64,000 nucleotides of DNA from Tupaia tana (GCA_026018925.1 JAKSZU010000004.1:15144964-15208963); one strand, 5' to 3'. Shown: positions 10,033 through 20,744, counted from the stretch's first letter. Made by a program: numbers and translations. Notes: generated by a model not told the origin, from the letters alone.

Positions 10033-10262
10033 GGAGGATGTATGTGCCATGACAATTGAAAAGAGAGTAAGACAGTAGAGAAAGACACCCCCTACAGGGT
10101 CTTGACACCATGATGCACCACCTAGAACACCCAATCCCAGATCATCTTGGCAAGCACGTGCCTGACGTACCCACGGAGGTCTCCAGACAGAACTGAGAAC
10201 CTTCCCATGTGGGATTCTCTTGCAGAGCCTTGCATTTTATTACACACTGCTGTCCTGCCTCC
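10033..10262 (-). repeat. tSINE-E, reversed
   Basis: Body acaccccctacagggtcttgacacca and a cacactgctgtcctgcctccct head complement. Confidence 0.6.
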
Positions 10263-10577
10263 CTCAACTATTTTTAAAGTAAGTATCTGACCAGCAACAA
10301 AAGTATTTTTCAGCTTTACTCTTCTATTTCTTGTTTTGTCTTTTAAACACTGGCAGACACTTAATTTTTATTCAGAAAATCACTGATTATCCATGTTGCC
10401 GCAGTATAGGTTCAATAAGGAGAGAGAAAGCACAAGGTAATTTGAACAGGTGAAATGTAAGAATTATTAACTAATAACATTGGAGTAACATGGGATTGGC
10501 GAGTAAGAAGTAAAGGAATAAACACATGGAAAGATGGTCGACATCATTAGTCATCAGGAGAATGCAAATCCAAATCA

Positions 10578-11010
10578 CAGCAGGTGGCATGGAGGTTAAG
10601 GTGCTCTATCCGACATGGCCGACTACTTGGTTTGAGTCCTGGACCCTGCACTTTGAAAAATCATGCAGAGGGGACCAGCAGGTGGCGTAGTTGTTGAGGT
10701 GCTGGACACTCCCCACATGGCTGACCACAGTTTGAGTCCCTGACCCGGTGGCTTGCTTTCTTACTTTCCTTCTCTCTGTGTCTCTTTCTGGTCAAATTGT
10801 GAAGTGAATGAATGAGTAAATAAAGTTAAATAAATAATTCCTTTAAAAAAAAAAAAAGAAAGAAAGGAAATCGCACAGAGCACGTATGCATGTGTGCCCA
10901 AATTCTTGAGGGGACAATGGAGAAGGATTAATAGTGTGGTCATCCAGGAGGTGATTTCTCTCCTTTCTCTTTCTCCAGTGACTGCACATTATAGCAAAAA
11001 CAAAATAAAA
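10578..11010 (+). repeat. tSINE-O split by tSINE-S
   Basis: The head occupies 10578-10669 and the body resumes at 10869 (cacgtatgcatgtgtgcccaaa) to the 3' end tatagcaaaaac. A younger S element fills the gap. Confidence 0.8.
10671..10868 (+). repeat. tSINE-S nested
   Basis: Begins ggggaccagcaggtggcgtag, which keeps the CTCF-like core. The host flanks aaatcatgcagag and aaatcgcacagag are repeated. Confidence 0.88.
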
Positions 11011-11257
11011 CATGGTGAGATATCACTTCACACTCACTAGGATGGCTATAATCAAAAAGCTAACGAGTGTTAGAGTAGGTGTGGAGAAATTAGAACTCTG
11101 ACACACTGCTGGTGAGAATGTCACATGATGCAGCCACTTTGGAAAACAACCTGGCATTCCCTCAAACAGAGTTACCATGTGAGCCAGGTATGTTTCATTT
11201 GTAGCTATACACCCAGTTCCACTCTTAGCTATACATACCCAAGAAAAACTAAATTTG

Positions 11258-11416
11258 GGGCCAACAAATGGCATGGTTGTTAAGGCACTGGACTTCCACG
11301 TGGCTAATCACAGTTTGAGTCCCAGATCTGGTGGCTTGCTTTCTCATTTTCCCTTTCTTTCTTTGGTCAAATTTAAAAATAATAACAATAAATAAAAATA
11401 ATTCTTTAAAAAAAAA
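11258..11416 (+). repeat. tSINE-S in L1
   Basis: Head ggggccaacaaatggcatggttg, 3' end tttggtcaaattt, AT-rich tail. Confidence 0.88.
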
Positions 11417-11447
11417 TTAAATTTTATGCTCATTAAAAACTTGTGCT

Positions 11448-11626
11448 TGGGACCAGCAGGTGGCGTGGTGGTCAAGGCACTGGACACTCCCACATGGCCG
11501 ACCAAGGTTCGAGTCCTGAATCTGGTGGCTTGCTTTCTCACTTCCTCTCTCACTCTCACCCTCTGTTTCTCTCTGGTCAAATTAAAAGAATAAATGAATG
11601 AATAAATTAAAAAAAAAAAAAAAACC
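11448..11626 (+). repeat. tSINE-S, near-consensus
   Basis: Head gggaccagcaggtggcgtgg with intact A- and B-box regions (ggttcgagtcc). Confidence 0.92.
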
Positions 11627-11636
11627 CTGTGCATTT

Positions 11637-11810
11637 GGGGACCAGCAGGTGGCGTGGTGGTTAAGGCGATGGACACTCCCACATGGCTGATGGCGGTTTG
11701 AATCCCAGATGGCTTGCTTTCTCACTCCTCACACCCCTCGTCTCTCTCTGGTCAAATTAAAATTAATAAATGAATAAATAAAATAAAAAAGATGATTATT
11801 AAAAATAAAA
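11637..11810 (+). repeat. tSINE-S, near-consensus head
   Basis: A second copy with head ggggaccagcaggtggcgtgg, 190 bp downstream. The tail is followed by aaaacttgtgct, the same L1 text that precedes the neighbouring copy. Confidence 0.92.
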
Positions 11811-12370
11811 AACTTGTGCTTTAATGTTCATAGCAGCATTAGTCAGCCAAAAAATGGAAACAACCCAAATGTCTATCAACTGATGAATGGGTAAATAAAA
11901 TATGGTATGCCCATATGAGAGAATATTATTAATTAGTAAAAAGCAATGAAGTACTGAATATAAGACAAATGCAGCAATATGAATACATAAAAATGTATAA
12001 GTATAAAATAAAGCATAAAGTACATGCTATAGCATGCATGGACCTGGAAAACATACTAATTGAAAGGAGCCCGTTGCAAAGGCCCACATAGTATATGATT
12101 CCGTTTATGTGAAGTATTTCAGAACAGGCAAATCTATAGAGACAGAAAGCAGATTAGGGCTGGGGATTGTCCACGGGGTGGTAATAGTTTAAGGGGTGTG
12201 GGATATCTTTGGGGAGGTAATGAAAATGTTCCAAAATAGATTGAGGAGATGTTTACACAACTTCGTGAGTATACTAAAAGCCATTGAACATTAAACTGTA
12301 CACTTCGAAGAGCTGAATTGTACAGTGTGTGAAGGATATCTCAATAAAGCTGTTAAAGAGCATTAAAGAA

Positions 12371-12608
12371 AGGTCAGCCATAGCTCAGTGGTTAAGCACT
12401 ATGCACTGGGAGCCAGATCCTGCTTGGAAAACATACTGTGTGTGTCCAGGATCCTGACAAGATGGAGAGAGAAATGGAGGAAGAAGGATCGTGTTGTGAC
12501 CAGGCCTCCTTGTTGGGAGTGGGGGGAAGGGTGTGTGCATGTGCACTCCTCTCTCTCTCTCACTTTTCTCTGGTGAGTGCTGTACCCTCTAGCAATTCAA
12601 AAAGAAGA
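12371..12608 (+). repeat. tSINE-O
   Basis: Head ggtcagccatagctcagtggttaag resembles a tRNA D-arm/A box closely. The body is old, with 3' end ctctagcaatt. Confidence 0.8.
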
Positions 12609-12826
12609 GAGTGCTAAAGAATATAGAACTAGCAGATATAAGGAGTAGCTGCCACCCCAGAACTGAGATAGAAATCACCGGGCAAAGCCCCCCACCCCCA
12701 CTGCTCTTGCCCCCTTTCTACCCTCACCCTGCCTGGGCTTATTCTGAGCTTGGTGTAGTGGCTCACTGGGTGGCAGAGAAGTGGCCCTGGTGGTGCATGG
12801 CAGACTTGCTATAAATCTGCCCTCTA

Positions 12827-13092
12827 GGGCCGGCCCATGGTACAGTGGTTAAGTACTGTGCATAGCAAGCCAGATCCCAACATGCCAACTACAGTTTGAG
12901 CCCTGGCAGCTTGAGGAATATGCTGGGTGTCTGTGCCCAGCATCCTCTGAGGATAGAGAAATGGAGGAAAGAGGATAGGGGCATGACCAGGCGCCTTGTG
13001 GGTGGGGGGCAGGTGTGAATGCCCTGCCTTCTCTCTCTCTCTCATGCACGCACATGTGCCCACTGGCAATAAAAACAAAGTTTATATGTAGA
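12827..13092 (+). repeat. tSINE-O
   Basis: Head gggccggcccatggtacagtgg. The body has ccaggcgccttgtgggtgggg, and the 3' end is ccactggcaataaaa. Confidence 0.8.
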
Positions 13093-13768
13093 GAAAAATA
13101 AATTTGCCTCCTATTGCTAAACTGCTTTCTTGGGTGCTGGGGAAACCTGCTTATAGGGAGGTACCTCTCCAGAGGTCTTCTATTGCGAAACTGCCAAGGG
13201 GGTGGAGGTGGTTGCCACTAAAGTGAATGTGCCCGGAGCCTACGGAGGAACCTATTGGAACCTGAAGCCAAACCCTCTGAATCCTGCATTGTCTCTCTAG
13301 CACCCTCTACTGACAAAGCTTGACATCAGATAAAGGCAGAGAGCCAAAGAAAATACCAAAGGGGCCCAGATCCACTTTTGTGGGGTAGACAAAAGTATGA
13401 AACCACAGCAAAATGTTCAGAAGCAGTCATCTCTCAGGGTGGGTGATCACAACCTTGGCATACCCTTGGTTAATTCCCTTTGGAGATCGTCAGATGAGCC
13501 TTGCCACACTGGCTGTTGAGAAGCTAAGAAGCTGCATCTTGGGTCCAGCTTGCCTTCAGCTCAGCTCTATTTTTGCATCCTTTTTTGTTCTATTGGCTTT
13601 GTTTCTTTTTCCACACACCAGTTGTGCTTATGCTGAATCTCCTATGGCTGCATTGCTACATATTTTTAACTTTTCTTCTGGGTTGGTTTTGGAAATCTTT
13701 AAACAATTGTTTTTTTTCATTTTATTTTGCTCTTTTTTGTTTGTTTTTATTTCAGAAAAATTATTTAT
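13093..13768. other. Unassigned intronic sequence
   Basis: 13110-13400 has the feel of an old interspersed repeat (gaggaacctattggaacctgaagc), but I cannot name the family. 13560-13768 is T-rich. No coding exon is supported. Confidence 0.4.
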
Positions 13769-13935
13769 TGGGATCAGCATGTAGCGTGGTGGTTAAGGCC
13801 CTGGGCTCCCATGTGGATAAATGCAGTTTGAGTCCTAGATCTGGTGGCTTGCTTTTTCACTTTCCCTCTTTCTTTCTGTCTCGTTCTGGTCAAATTAAAA
13901 AGTAAAAGTTATTAAATTTAATGAAATAAGTTTTT
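13769..13935 (+). repeat. tSINE-S
   Basis: Head gggatcagcatgtagcgtgg, tail ctggtcaaattaaaa. Confidence 0.88.
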
Positions 13936-13959
13936 ACAAAATGATTTAACTTGATTTAT

Positions 13960-14111
13960 CATTATTATTATTTTCAGTTTCCTATAGGGCACGTGCGCTC
14001 ACCAGAGAGAGAGAGAGAAAGAGAAAGAGAAAGCTACCAGGTCTGGGACTCAAACCGCATTTGGCCGTGTAGGAGTCCAACACCTTAACCACCATGCCAC
14101 CTGCTGGCTCT
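13960..14111 (-). repeat. tSINE-S/L hybrid
   Basis: Has an L-type 3' complement (tttcctatagggcacgtgcgctcacc) joined to an S-type body and head (accaggtctgggact...ccacctgctggct). It mirrors the hybrid at 2080. Confidence 0.8.
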
Positions 14112-14124
14112 GTTTGTTTTTATG

Positions 14125-14388
14125 TTTAATTGTTAGGGTATGTACACTCTCCAATGAGAGGAAGAGAGAAAACATGCCTCCTCAATGGAGTATGGTTATA
14201 CCACTGTCCTTTTTCTTTCATTCCTCCTTCCCATTGGGATTTTGGGCACATGTATTTATATACTCAACATATTTTGTAAGTTGCTGGGGTGGAAGGTAGT
14301 GGGATATTTGGGATTCGAACCCCAGTCAGCCATATGGGGTCTGACTCCCTCTGCACAGCATTTAACCACTGTACTATGAGGCCAGCCC
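14125..14388 (-). repeat. tSINE-O
   Basis: Reversed old element ending ttaaccactgtactatgaggccagccc. Confidence 0.8.
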
Positions 14389-14747
14389 AGTTTGCTCATT
14401 TGTTTTGTGCTGGTATTATTTTTGTTTGCTTTTCCTGAGTGCTAATTTTATTTATTTAAATTTTGTTGTTCTTTTCCTCCCCGAGTTCTCCCTCTAATCT
14501 CTGCCCCTAGCTCTTGTTTGGGGGGGGTGGGGGGTGGTGGTGGTGGTACTGGGAGAATCTTTGTTAATGATCTTTATTCTGTGACAGTGTTTTTTTTTCT
14601 GTGTGTGTGGTCTTCATCTACTCTGCTTCTCCTTTTCCCTCAACTGCCCCCGCCCCCGTTCCCTTATTCCATTTTTGTTGCTGTATTTTTGCGTGGATCC
14701 TGTACTGATTCGTTTTTATTATTATTCTGCTATCACTTCTCTCATTC
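14389..14747. other. Unassigned pyrimidine-rich sequence
   Basis: T- and C-rich, with a G-run (ggggggtggggggtggtggtgg) near 14520. No gene or clear repeat seen. Confidence 0.4.
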
Positions 14748-14994
14748 TTTTTTTTTAAAGAGGTTTTTGCCTTGGGATGCATGCACTCACTGGAGAGTGA
14801 CAGAGACAGTGAGAAGGAAAATGAGAAATCACCCCCAGGGGGGATGACCACACCACAGTCCATTCTCTTTCTGGATTTTGGGCACACACGCACATGTGCC
14901 CAGTGTGATTTTTCAAGCCACTGGTCTGGAACTCGAACCACGGTCAGCTATGTGGGATTCCAGCAATGTAACCACTACACCGTCTGCTGGTCCT
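14748..14994 (-). repeat. tSINE-L
   Basis: Reversed element from aaagaggtttttgccttggg to caccgtctgctggtcc. Confidence 0.88.
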
Positions 14995-15019
14995 AATTTT
15001 CTCATTATTTAGAGAGAAT

Positions 15020-15425
15020 CTAATACATGACAGAAGCCAGATCACCTGGATTCGAATCTTTGCTCTGTTACTTACTGGCACTGTAATCTTCGACAGGGTA
15101 CTTTGCTCTCTTTGCCTCAGTTTCTTCTCTATAAAATAGAGAGAGAAATGTACAGGTGTGTGGGGACAAAGGACGGGGGGATCTAATCTAAGCGTGAAGA
15201 TAGGTGACGTTCCTTGGGAAGTTAAACTTTAGGCTGAGACTCAGAGGAGGAGTAGGATTTCCAGACGAAGTGGTGGGGTCTAGAGGGCTTCAGCCTGGCA
15301 CTCGGGTGATACTATCACCTAATGATACCATCACAGGATTGTTAAGAAGATTCGAGTTTTGATTTATTAAGTTATACAAAAGTCATGAAAATGTGACTGG
15401 TCCCAGTATGTGCTGTGTGGATATT
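15020..15425 (+). repeat. MIR SINE interrupted by a copied L2 piece
   Basis: MIR text at 15030-15150 (gattcgaatctttgctctgttacttactggcactg...ctataaaataga) resumes at about 15302 (gataccatcacaggattgttaagaagattcgag). The 150 bases between belong to a reversed L2. Confidence 0.7.
15152..15301 (-). repeat. L2 fragment, copy A of a local duplication
   Basis: About 85 percent identical by eye to 16337-16481: shared gatctaatcta, gtgaagataggtgacgttcct, gctgagactcagagga and ggcttcagcctggca. It sits inside a MIR, away from other L2 sequence. Confidence 0.8.
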
Positions 15426-15870
15426 CGCAATATGATTTCATCTGTCGCAGAGACGTGTAATTAGCACAGAACTCTTCTTAATAGAATAATTTCACAGAGT
15501 AGATGTTAATGAACTACGTAAATCTGCTTGGTCACACATGAAGTGTAAATTGCAAGGGTGTGTTCAGCAAAAATATTTTCAAACGGTTGATGAATTTTTC
15601 AGCAGCTAGTTTGTGAAGCTGGAATCAAGTGGTACACAATAATTGCTGACTAACTTGCCTGAGAAAATTCAAGTTCACGGAGGGACATGCTCCGGAAATA
15701 CGTTGAGTTTTTTCTGTGTATAATTTTGTCATAGTTGAGTTCATACCTGTTATGGCTGAAATTTGAAAGCAAAATGCTGACATTTCAGACTAACCTAAAA
15801 ATTGTTACCAGGTATAATTAAGAAGATATCTACACTGTAAGGTGTTTTAGGAATGGCAAGAGTTTGGTAT
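15426..15870. other. Unassigned intronic sequence
   Basis: AT-rich; no SINE, LINE or exon recognised. Could be unique intron. Confidence 0.4.
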
Positions 15871-15875
15871 ATTTT

Positions 15876-16062
15876 ATTTCTTAATTTTTTATTTTTTAAA
15901 AGATTTATTTAATTCCATTTGTTATTATCATTTTTCAATTTGACTAAACAGAGACAAAGAGAGAAAGGAAAGCAAGAAAGCAAGTCACCAGTCCGGGACC
16001 CAAACCGTAGTTGGCCATGTTGAAATCCAGTGCCTTTAACCACCACGGTACCTGCTGGCCCC
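15876..16062 (-). repeat. tSINE-S
   Basis: Reversed S element; flanks tggtatattttattt and tggtatagtttatttt are a target duplication. Confidence 0.88.
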
Positions 16063-16336
16063 TGGTATAGTTTATTTTAATGAGTTCAGATTTGTTTACA
16101 CTTTTCTTTTATGAATGATTAAAATCTAGTTTTTTATACTTTGTGTCCCTTTTTCAACCACAGTACAACCAACTGAATAATCAGTGAAAAGAAAGCCTCT
16201 GAGTGCCTATCAGGGATACAGGGGCGAACAAAACAGACATGTTCCCTACCTGGATTAACCAGAATCTAAATGTTAAATTGTTGTAACATTTAGGAAGTTA
16301 TAAGTGAACTCTGTAACAAGGTAGAAACATAGATGT

Positions 16337-16481
16337 TGTGGGTGCAAAGGCCAGGGAGATCTAATCTAGGTGTGAAGATAGGTGACGTTCCTCATGGAGT
16401 TAAACTTTAAGCTGAGACTCAGAGGAAGAGTGGGATTTCCAGATGAAGTGGTGGGACCTAGATGGCTTCAGCCTGGCATTG
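16337..16481 (-). repeat. L2 fragment, copy B (probable source)
   Basis: Lies in its expected position within the reversed L2, so it is likely the parent of copy A at 15152-15301. Confidence 0.75.
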
Positions 16482-16515
16482 AGAGAAAATGGTAAGTTCA
16501 AAATAGCAGAAGTTC

Positions 16516-16720
16516 AGGGCCAGCAGTGGCATGGTGGTTAAGGACGCTGGACTCCCATGTCGTTGACCGTGGTTCAAGTCCCAGACCTGGCGGCTTTCTT
16601 TTTCACTCCCCCCTTCTTTCTCTGTCTCCCCCCCCCCCCCCGCCCCCGGTCAAATTAAAATAAATAAGTTAATTAAAATAAATAAGTTTCAATAAAGTAA
16701 TCATAAAATAATAATTTTAA
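16516..16720 (+). repeat. tSINE-S with poly(C)
   Basis: Perfect 16-bp target duplication aaaatagcagaagttc (16500-16515 and 16721-16736). The C tract at about 16627-16648 lies in the pyrimidine region. Confidence 0.95.
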
Positions 16721-16958
16721 AAAATAGCAGAAGTTCGATGTCGCAGGCACATACAAGGACAGTGGTAAGAGGTGGCAGGAGATCGGGGAGGATAGTTGGA
16801 CAGAAGCCACATCCTGCAGTCTCGCAGGCCTTAAGGGATTTGGGACTTTACCCTAAGGATAATAGGAAATTTACCAAGCTTAGGGCTGGGAGTGAAACGA
16901 TTATATCACATTGGCTGTATTGTTTTAAGATAAATTGGAGAGTGGTAAGAATGGATAT

Positions 16959-17145
16959 GGGGGCTGGCAGGTGGTGTGTTGGTTAAGCTCCACCTGACCG
17001 ACTCCAAATGACCGACAGCAGTTCACGGCCTGGATATGACATTTTGCTTTGTTTCTCTCTCTCTGTGTGCCGCTCTCTCTCTGTCTCTCTCTGGTTAAAT
17101 TAAAGAAGAAGAAGAAATGAAATTAGATAAATAATTTTTAAAAAT
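16959..17145 (+). repeat. tSINE-S
   Basis: Head gggctggcaggtggtgtg, with a duplicated accgac motif before the B box. Flanks agaatggatatg and agaatgaatatg. Confidence 0.88.
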
Positions 17146-17370
17146 AAGAATGAATATGAGAGGCTTATTAGGAAGCTCTCATAGCCCAAATAAAGACAGT
17201 AGCAACTTGGAAGAGGATCATGGCAGTGCAGAGGAAGGGACAGTGGATACAGAAGCAATGGGGAGGTAAGAGCCCTAGGACTCAATTGATTATGTGTGGA
17301 GGGTGAGAGATGAACAGGAGGGGAGTGCTGAGGATAATTCCAGGTTTCTGACAGGAGCACCTGGGAAGGT

Positions 17371-17904
17371 GTCTTTTTTTTTTTTCAGTTTGCTATAGAG
17401 TGCTTGCACTTGCTGTAGAAAGAAAGAGAAATCACCCCCAGGGCGGATGGCCACACTGCAGTCCCTTCTCCATTCTTCTCTTGGGATTTTGATCATACAT
17501 GCACATGTGTCCAGTGTGTTTTCTTTTCTTTTTCTTTTGTTTTGCTATAGGGAGTGTGCGCTCGCCAGAAAGACAGAGACAGAGAGACAGAGAGTGAGAA
17601 ATCACCCCCCAGGGGGGATGGCCACGTCGCAATCCTTTCTCCTCCATTCTCCTCTCGGGATCTTGGGCACACATGCATACGTGCCCGGTATGAATTTAAG
17701 CCATTGATCCAGTGTGAATTTAAGCCACCGGGTCTGGGACTCAAACCACAGTCGACTACATGGGAGTTCAGCGATATAGCCATTACGCTAACTGCTGGTC
17801 CCATGCCCAGTGTGTTTTCTAAGCCACAGGGTCTGGGACTCAAACATCACAGTCAGCCATGTGGGATCTAGCTGCCTTAACCTTTGTACTACCTGCTGGC
17901 CCCA
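17371..17904 (-). repeat. tSINE-O split by tSINE-L
   Basis: The outer element is 17371-17523 plus 17803-17904, ending actacctgctggcccc. Confidence 0.88.
17524..17802 (-). repeat. tSINE-L nested, with internal duplication
   Basis: Flanked by ccagtgtgttttc (17511-17523 and 17807-17819). A 24-bp segment containing tgaatttaagcca is tandemly repeated near 17690-17728. Confidence 0.92.
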
Positions 17905-18198
17905 GTGTTGTCTGTGAGACAGTAAACACTGGAAAAAGAGATTTATGGGACAAGTCAGAGGCATCTGTGAAACATCCAGATGATGAGATAGAGGTAGAAA
18001 TTGAAAAAGTGGACATGGAACTCAGAAGAGATGTTGAGGCTGAGTATACAAAGTTTGGGATAGTCAGCATGATGATAGTATATGAAGTCACAGAAGTGGA
18101 TGACATTGTCTTGAGGGTATCTGCAGAATGAGAATGTAAGAAAGCCTAAGACAGTGCTTTCTACATTTAAGATTGCTTTCTACATTTAAGGTCACTTT

Positions 18199-18447
18199 AT
18201 TTTTTTATTTTTTAGAGAAATATTTTTGCTATGGGGTGCGTGTGCTCACTAGAGAAACAGAGATAGACAGAAAGCGAGAAATTATCCCCCTCTGGGGGGA
18301 TGGTCATGCCACAATCCCTTCTCCTCCACTTTCCTCTCGGGATTTTGGGCACATACGCACATGCGCCCATCATGAGTTTCAAGTCGCTGGGTCAAAGACT
18401 CAAACCAGTCGACTATGTATGAGTCCAGCGTTGTAACCATTATGCCA
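18199..18447 (-). repeat. tSINE-L
   Basis: Reversed element that stops at attatgcca, short of the terminal ctgctggtccc. Flanks aggtcacttt and agatcacttt. Confidence 0.88.
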
Positions 18448-18572
18448 AGATCACTTTTTACATTTAAGATTATGCCTTTAGAATATAGTACTTTTTGAAA
18501 TGTGTACAAATTACATTAGCTGTGTATGGAGTTGGGGCATATAGTTAGAAAGATATTAATTTATTTCATCTT

Positions 18573-18747
18573 TTTTTGTTTGTTAAGAATTATTTTTTTT
18601 AACTTTATTTATTTTAATTTGACCAGAGAGGGACAGAGTGAGAGAGAGAGGGAAAGTGAGAAAGTGAGCCACCAGGTCTGGGACTTGAACCGTGGTTCAC
18701 TCTGTGTCAATCCAGCGCCCTTAACCACCACGCCACCTGCTGGCCCC
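18573..18747 (-). repeat. tSINE-S with CTCF-like head
   Basis: Reversed element whose head reads cgccacctgctggcccc. Flanks aatttatttcatc and aatttatttcgtc. Confidence 0.92.
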
Positions 18748-18784
18748 AATTTATTTCGTCTTTAAACAAACTTACAGATCTTTT

Positions 18785-19050
18785 TAAATGTATTTTTTCT
18801 TTATTCAGTGAAAGAGCATATGCATGAGATGGGGGCCATGGAGAGGGAGAGGGAAGGAGCGGGAAAGGAAGCTCCCTCCACAAGTCTGGCCGTGCTGGAA
18901 TCCCCCTCCTTCAGTCCTCCAGCTCTTTGCATCTTGGGCATCCAAGTATGTGCCTAGCATGTTTTGGGCTAATTCAGCCAGGAATTCAAACCAAGGTGCC
19001 ATGTGGGATCTGGCTTTGCTGGAGCGGTATGTTACTGCTGGGGCATGGAA
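18785..19050 (-). repeat. tSINE-E, reversed
   Basis: Body agctccctccacaagtctggccgtgctggaatccccctccttcagtcctccagct, shared with the element at 50617-51130. Confidence 0.7.
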
Positions 19051-19560
19051 CCCGTCTGTGGCCCTAAACAGGAGCTATGCTGTCAATGGCTGGCAATTCA
19101 CAGACAGATTCTTCTAATCGTGTGCTAATTCTCTGCAGAGGTGGACAAAGAGACAAGATGTTTTCTAAATGCTGTGATAGAGGTAAGCACAGACAGTTGT
19201 AGGGCAGCAGATAAGGGGAGCTTCCTCAAGGAGCAGAGCCTTGCGCAGAGTCCTAAGGATGAATTGGTGTTAGGCAGGCAAAGACAGTGAGAAAAGCTCT
19301 TACCACTATATTGCCTTGCACCATGTCAGATGCTGTAGTGTAAAGGTCAGATCACAGGAAAACTATAGAGTAATTTGGCCACTAAGAAGTCAGCAGTGAA
19401 CTTACTGAGTGACAGGTGAGATCAGAAACTAGATCAAATGTGGTGGGTTGCATAATGATCAGGAAAAAATAAGTCAGACAAACTATTTGGGCAGGATTGG
19501 AATTTTATTGTTTCTTAGTGTCCTCTGTGCCTTGCATAATCATTGGCATTTGGTATTTGT

Positions 19561-19565
<5 letters not shown>
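19051..19565. other. Unassigned intronic sequence
   Basis: Contains ttcctcaaggagcagagccttgcgcagagtcctaaggatgaa, possibly an L2 remnant. Nothing else recognised. Confidence 0.35.

Positions 19566-19599
<34 letters not shown>
19565..19599. repeat. (TA)n microsatellite
   Basis: Pure TA array arising at the tail of the adjoining SINE. Confidence 0.95.
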
Positions 19600-20029
19600 T
19601 TTTTTTTTTTTTGCCATAGGGTATGTGCATTCACCAAGAGAGATAGAGAGGGAGAGGGAAAGTGAGAAATCAATCCCCCCAGGGGATGGCCATGCTGTAG
19701 TCCCTTTTCCTCTTGAGGTTTTGGACATGTATGCACACATACCCAGTGTGTTTTTATTATTTGAATAATTATTTTATTGAATTTTATCTATTATTATTTT
19801 TTTAATTTGACCAGGGAGAGACACAGAGAAAGGGAGGAAAAGTGAGAAAGCAAGCCACCAGGTCCTGGACTCAAACCACATTCTACCTTGTAGGAGTTCA
19901 CTGCCTTAACCATCACACCACTTGCTAGCCCAACCTGATGTGTTTTTCAAGCCACCAGGTCTGGGACTTGAGCTGTAGAGTCAGCCATGTGGGTTCCAGC
20001 ACCTTGTTCACCGTGCCACCTGCTGGCCC
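19566..20029 (-). repeat. tSINE-L/O with (TA)n tail, split by tSINE-S
   Basis: A TA array (19565-19599) and T run stand at the reversed poly(A) position, then ttgccatagggtatgtg. The head is displaced to 19932-20029 by a nested S element. Flanks ttgttgcat on both sides. Confidence 0.85.
19758..19931 (-). repeat. tSINE-S nested
   Basis: Lies between the two repeated gtgttttt edges of the host SINE and ends caccacttgctagccc. Confidence 0.88.
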
Positions 20030-20439
20030 ATTGTTGCATCTCTCTAGGGAGGAGAGAGATACTTCCTCTCTGAGCTAAAATGCATACAGGAGGAGGAAAT
20101 ATCTAAATTGCTGCTAAGATGCATACATCCTAAAGGGAACTTGCTGTGAGCAGCAGCATCTCTACCTGGGTTTTGTTTTGTTTTGTTTTTTTCCAGCTGT
20201 ACAGGGAGGTCAAGCACACTTCCACAGCCAGAAACTTCTGCCAGGCCTTCTGCGTGGCCCCAGCCATCAAGTAGTGGCACCCTCCCTCCTGTGCTGCTGC
20301 AGCTGGGCCAGCACTTCAGCACCCTTTGAAAAGGAAATTTGAAATTCATGCTTTTGAAATTCATAGCTTTTTCATAATAAGCATTTTCCACAAATGTTTT
20401 AAAGATACCACTTCATATCCTTTTTTTTTTTTTTTAATC

Positions 20440-20565
20440 TGTTGGAATGTCATTTGAGGACAAAGTTACAGAAATAGAAATGCTGAGTCAAAGATACACC
20501 AATGTTACACATTTCAATAGGTACTTCTAAATTACTCCAGGAGAATCTTACCAGTTTACATTTTT
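20440..20565 (-). repeat. L1 LINE fragment, reversed (probable)
   Basis: aatgctgagtcaaagatacacc...ttaccagtttacat matches the complement of an L1 3' region. Confidence 0.5.
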
Positions 20566-20577
20566 TTAAATTGAGCT

Positions 20578-20608
<31 letters not shown>

Positions 20609-20734
20609 TTTTAATTTGACCAGAGAGGGACAGAGTGAGAAAGAGGGAAAGTGAAAAAGTAATCCGTCAGGTCCAGGACTCAAACTGTGGTTGGCCATGT
20701 GGGAGTCTCAACCACCATGCCACCTGCCGGCCCC
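20566..20734 (-). repeat. tSINE-S with (TTTA)n tail
   Basis: TTTA array at 20578-20611, then ttgaccagagaggg, ending gccacctgccggcccc. Confidence 0.9.
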
Positions 20735-20744
20735 TGTGTTTTGT

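Larger units (their letters stand above)
10515..12365 (+). repeat. L1 LINE 3' end with SINE insertions
   Basis: Late ORF2 text is visible (gtcatcaggagaatgcaaatc; atggtgagatatcacttcac; ggaaacaacccaaatgtctatcaac; atgattccgtttatgtgaa). A 3' UTR and a weak poly(A) signal (caataaag) follow near 12340. Five SINEs divide it. Confidence 0.85.
16200..18140 (-). repeat. L2 LINE, reversed, broken by SINEs
   Basis: Successive blocks in the correct reversed L2 order: ggatacaggggcgaacaaaacagac (3' end), 16337-16499 (3' UTR), 16737-16957 (ttaagggatttgggactttaccctaag), 17146-17370 and 17905-18140. The last is the complement of the RT region around the YADD box (gtcagcatgatgatagtatatg). SINEs occupy the gaps. 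Confidence 0.8.

Noticed and set aside
13110-13400. Naming the repeat at 13110-13400 as an L1 UTR
   Set aside because: It feels familiar, but I cannot place it in a family with confidence, so it is left unassigned.
18785-19117. Protein-coding exon from the ORF at 18824-19117
   Set aside because: The stretch is a reversed tSINE-E shared with 50617-51130.
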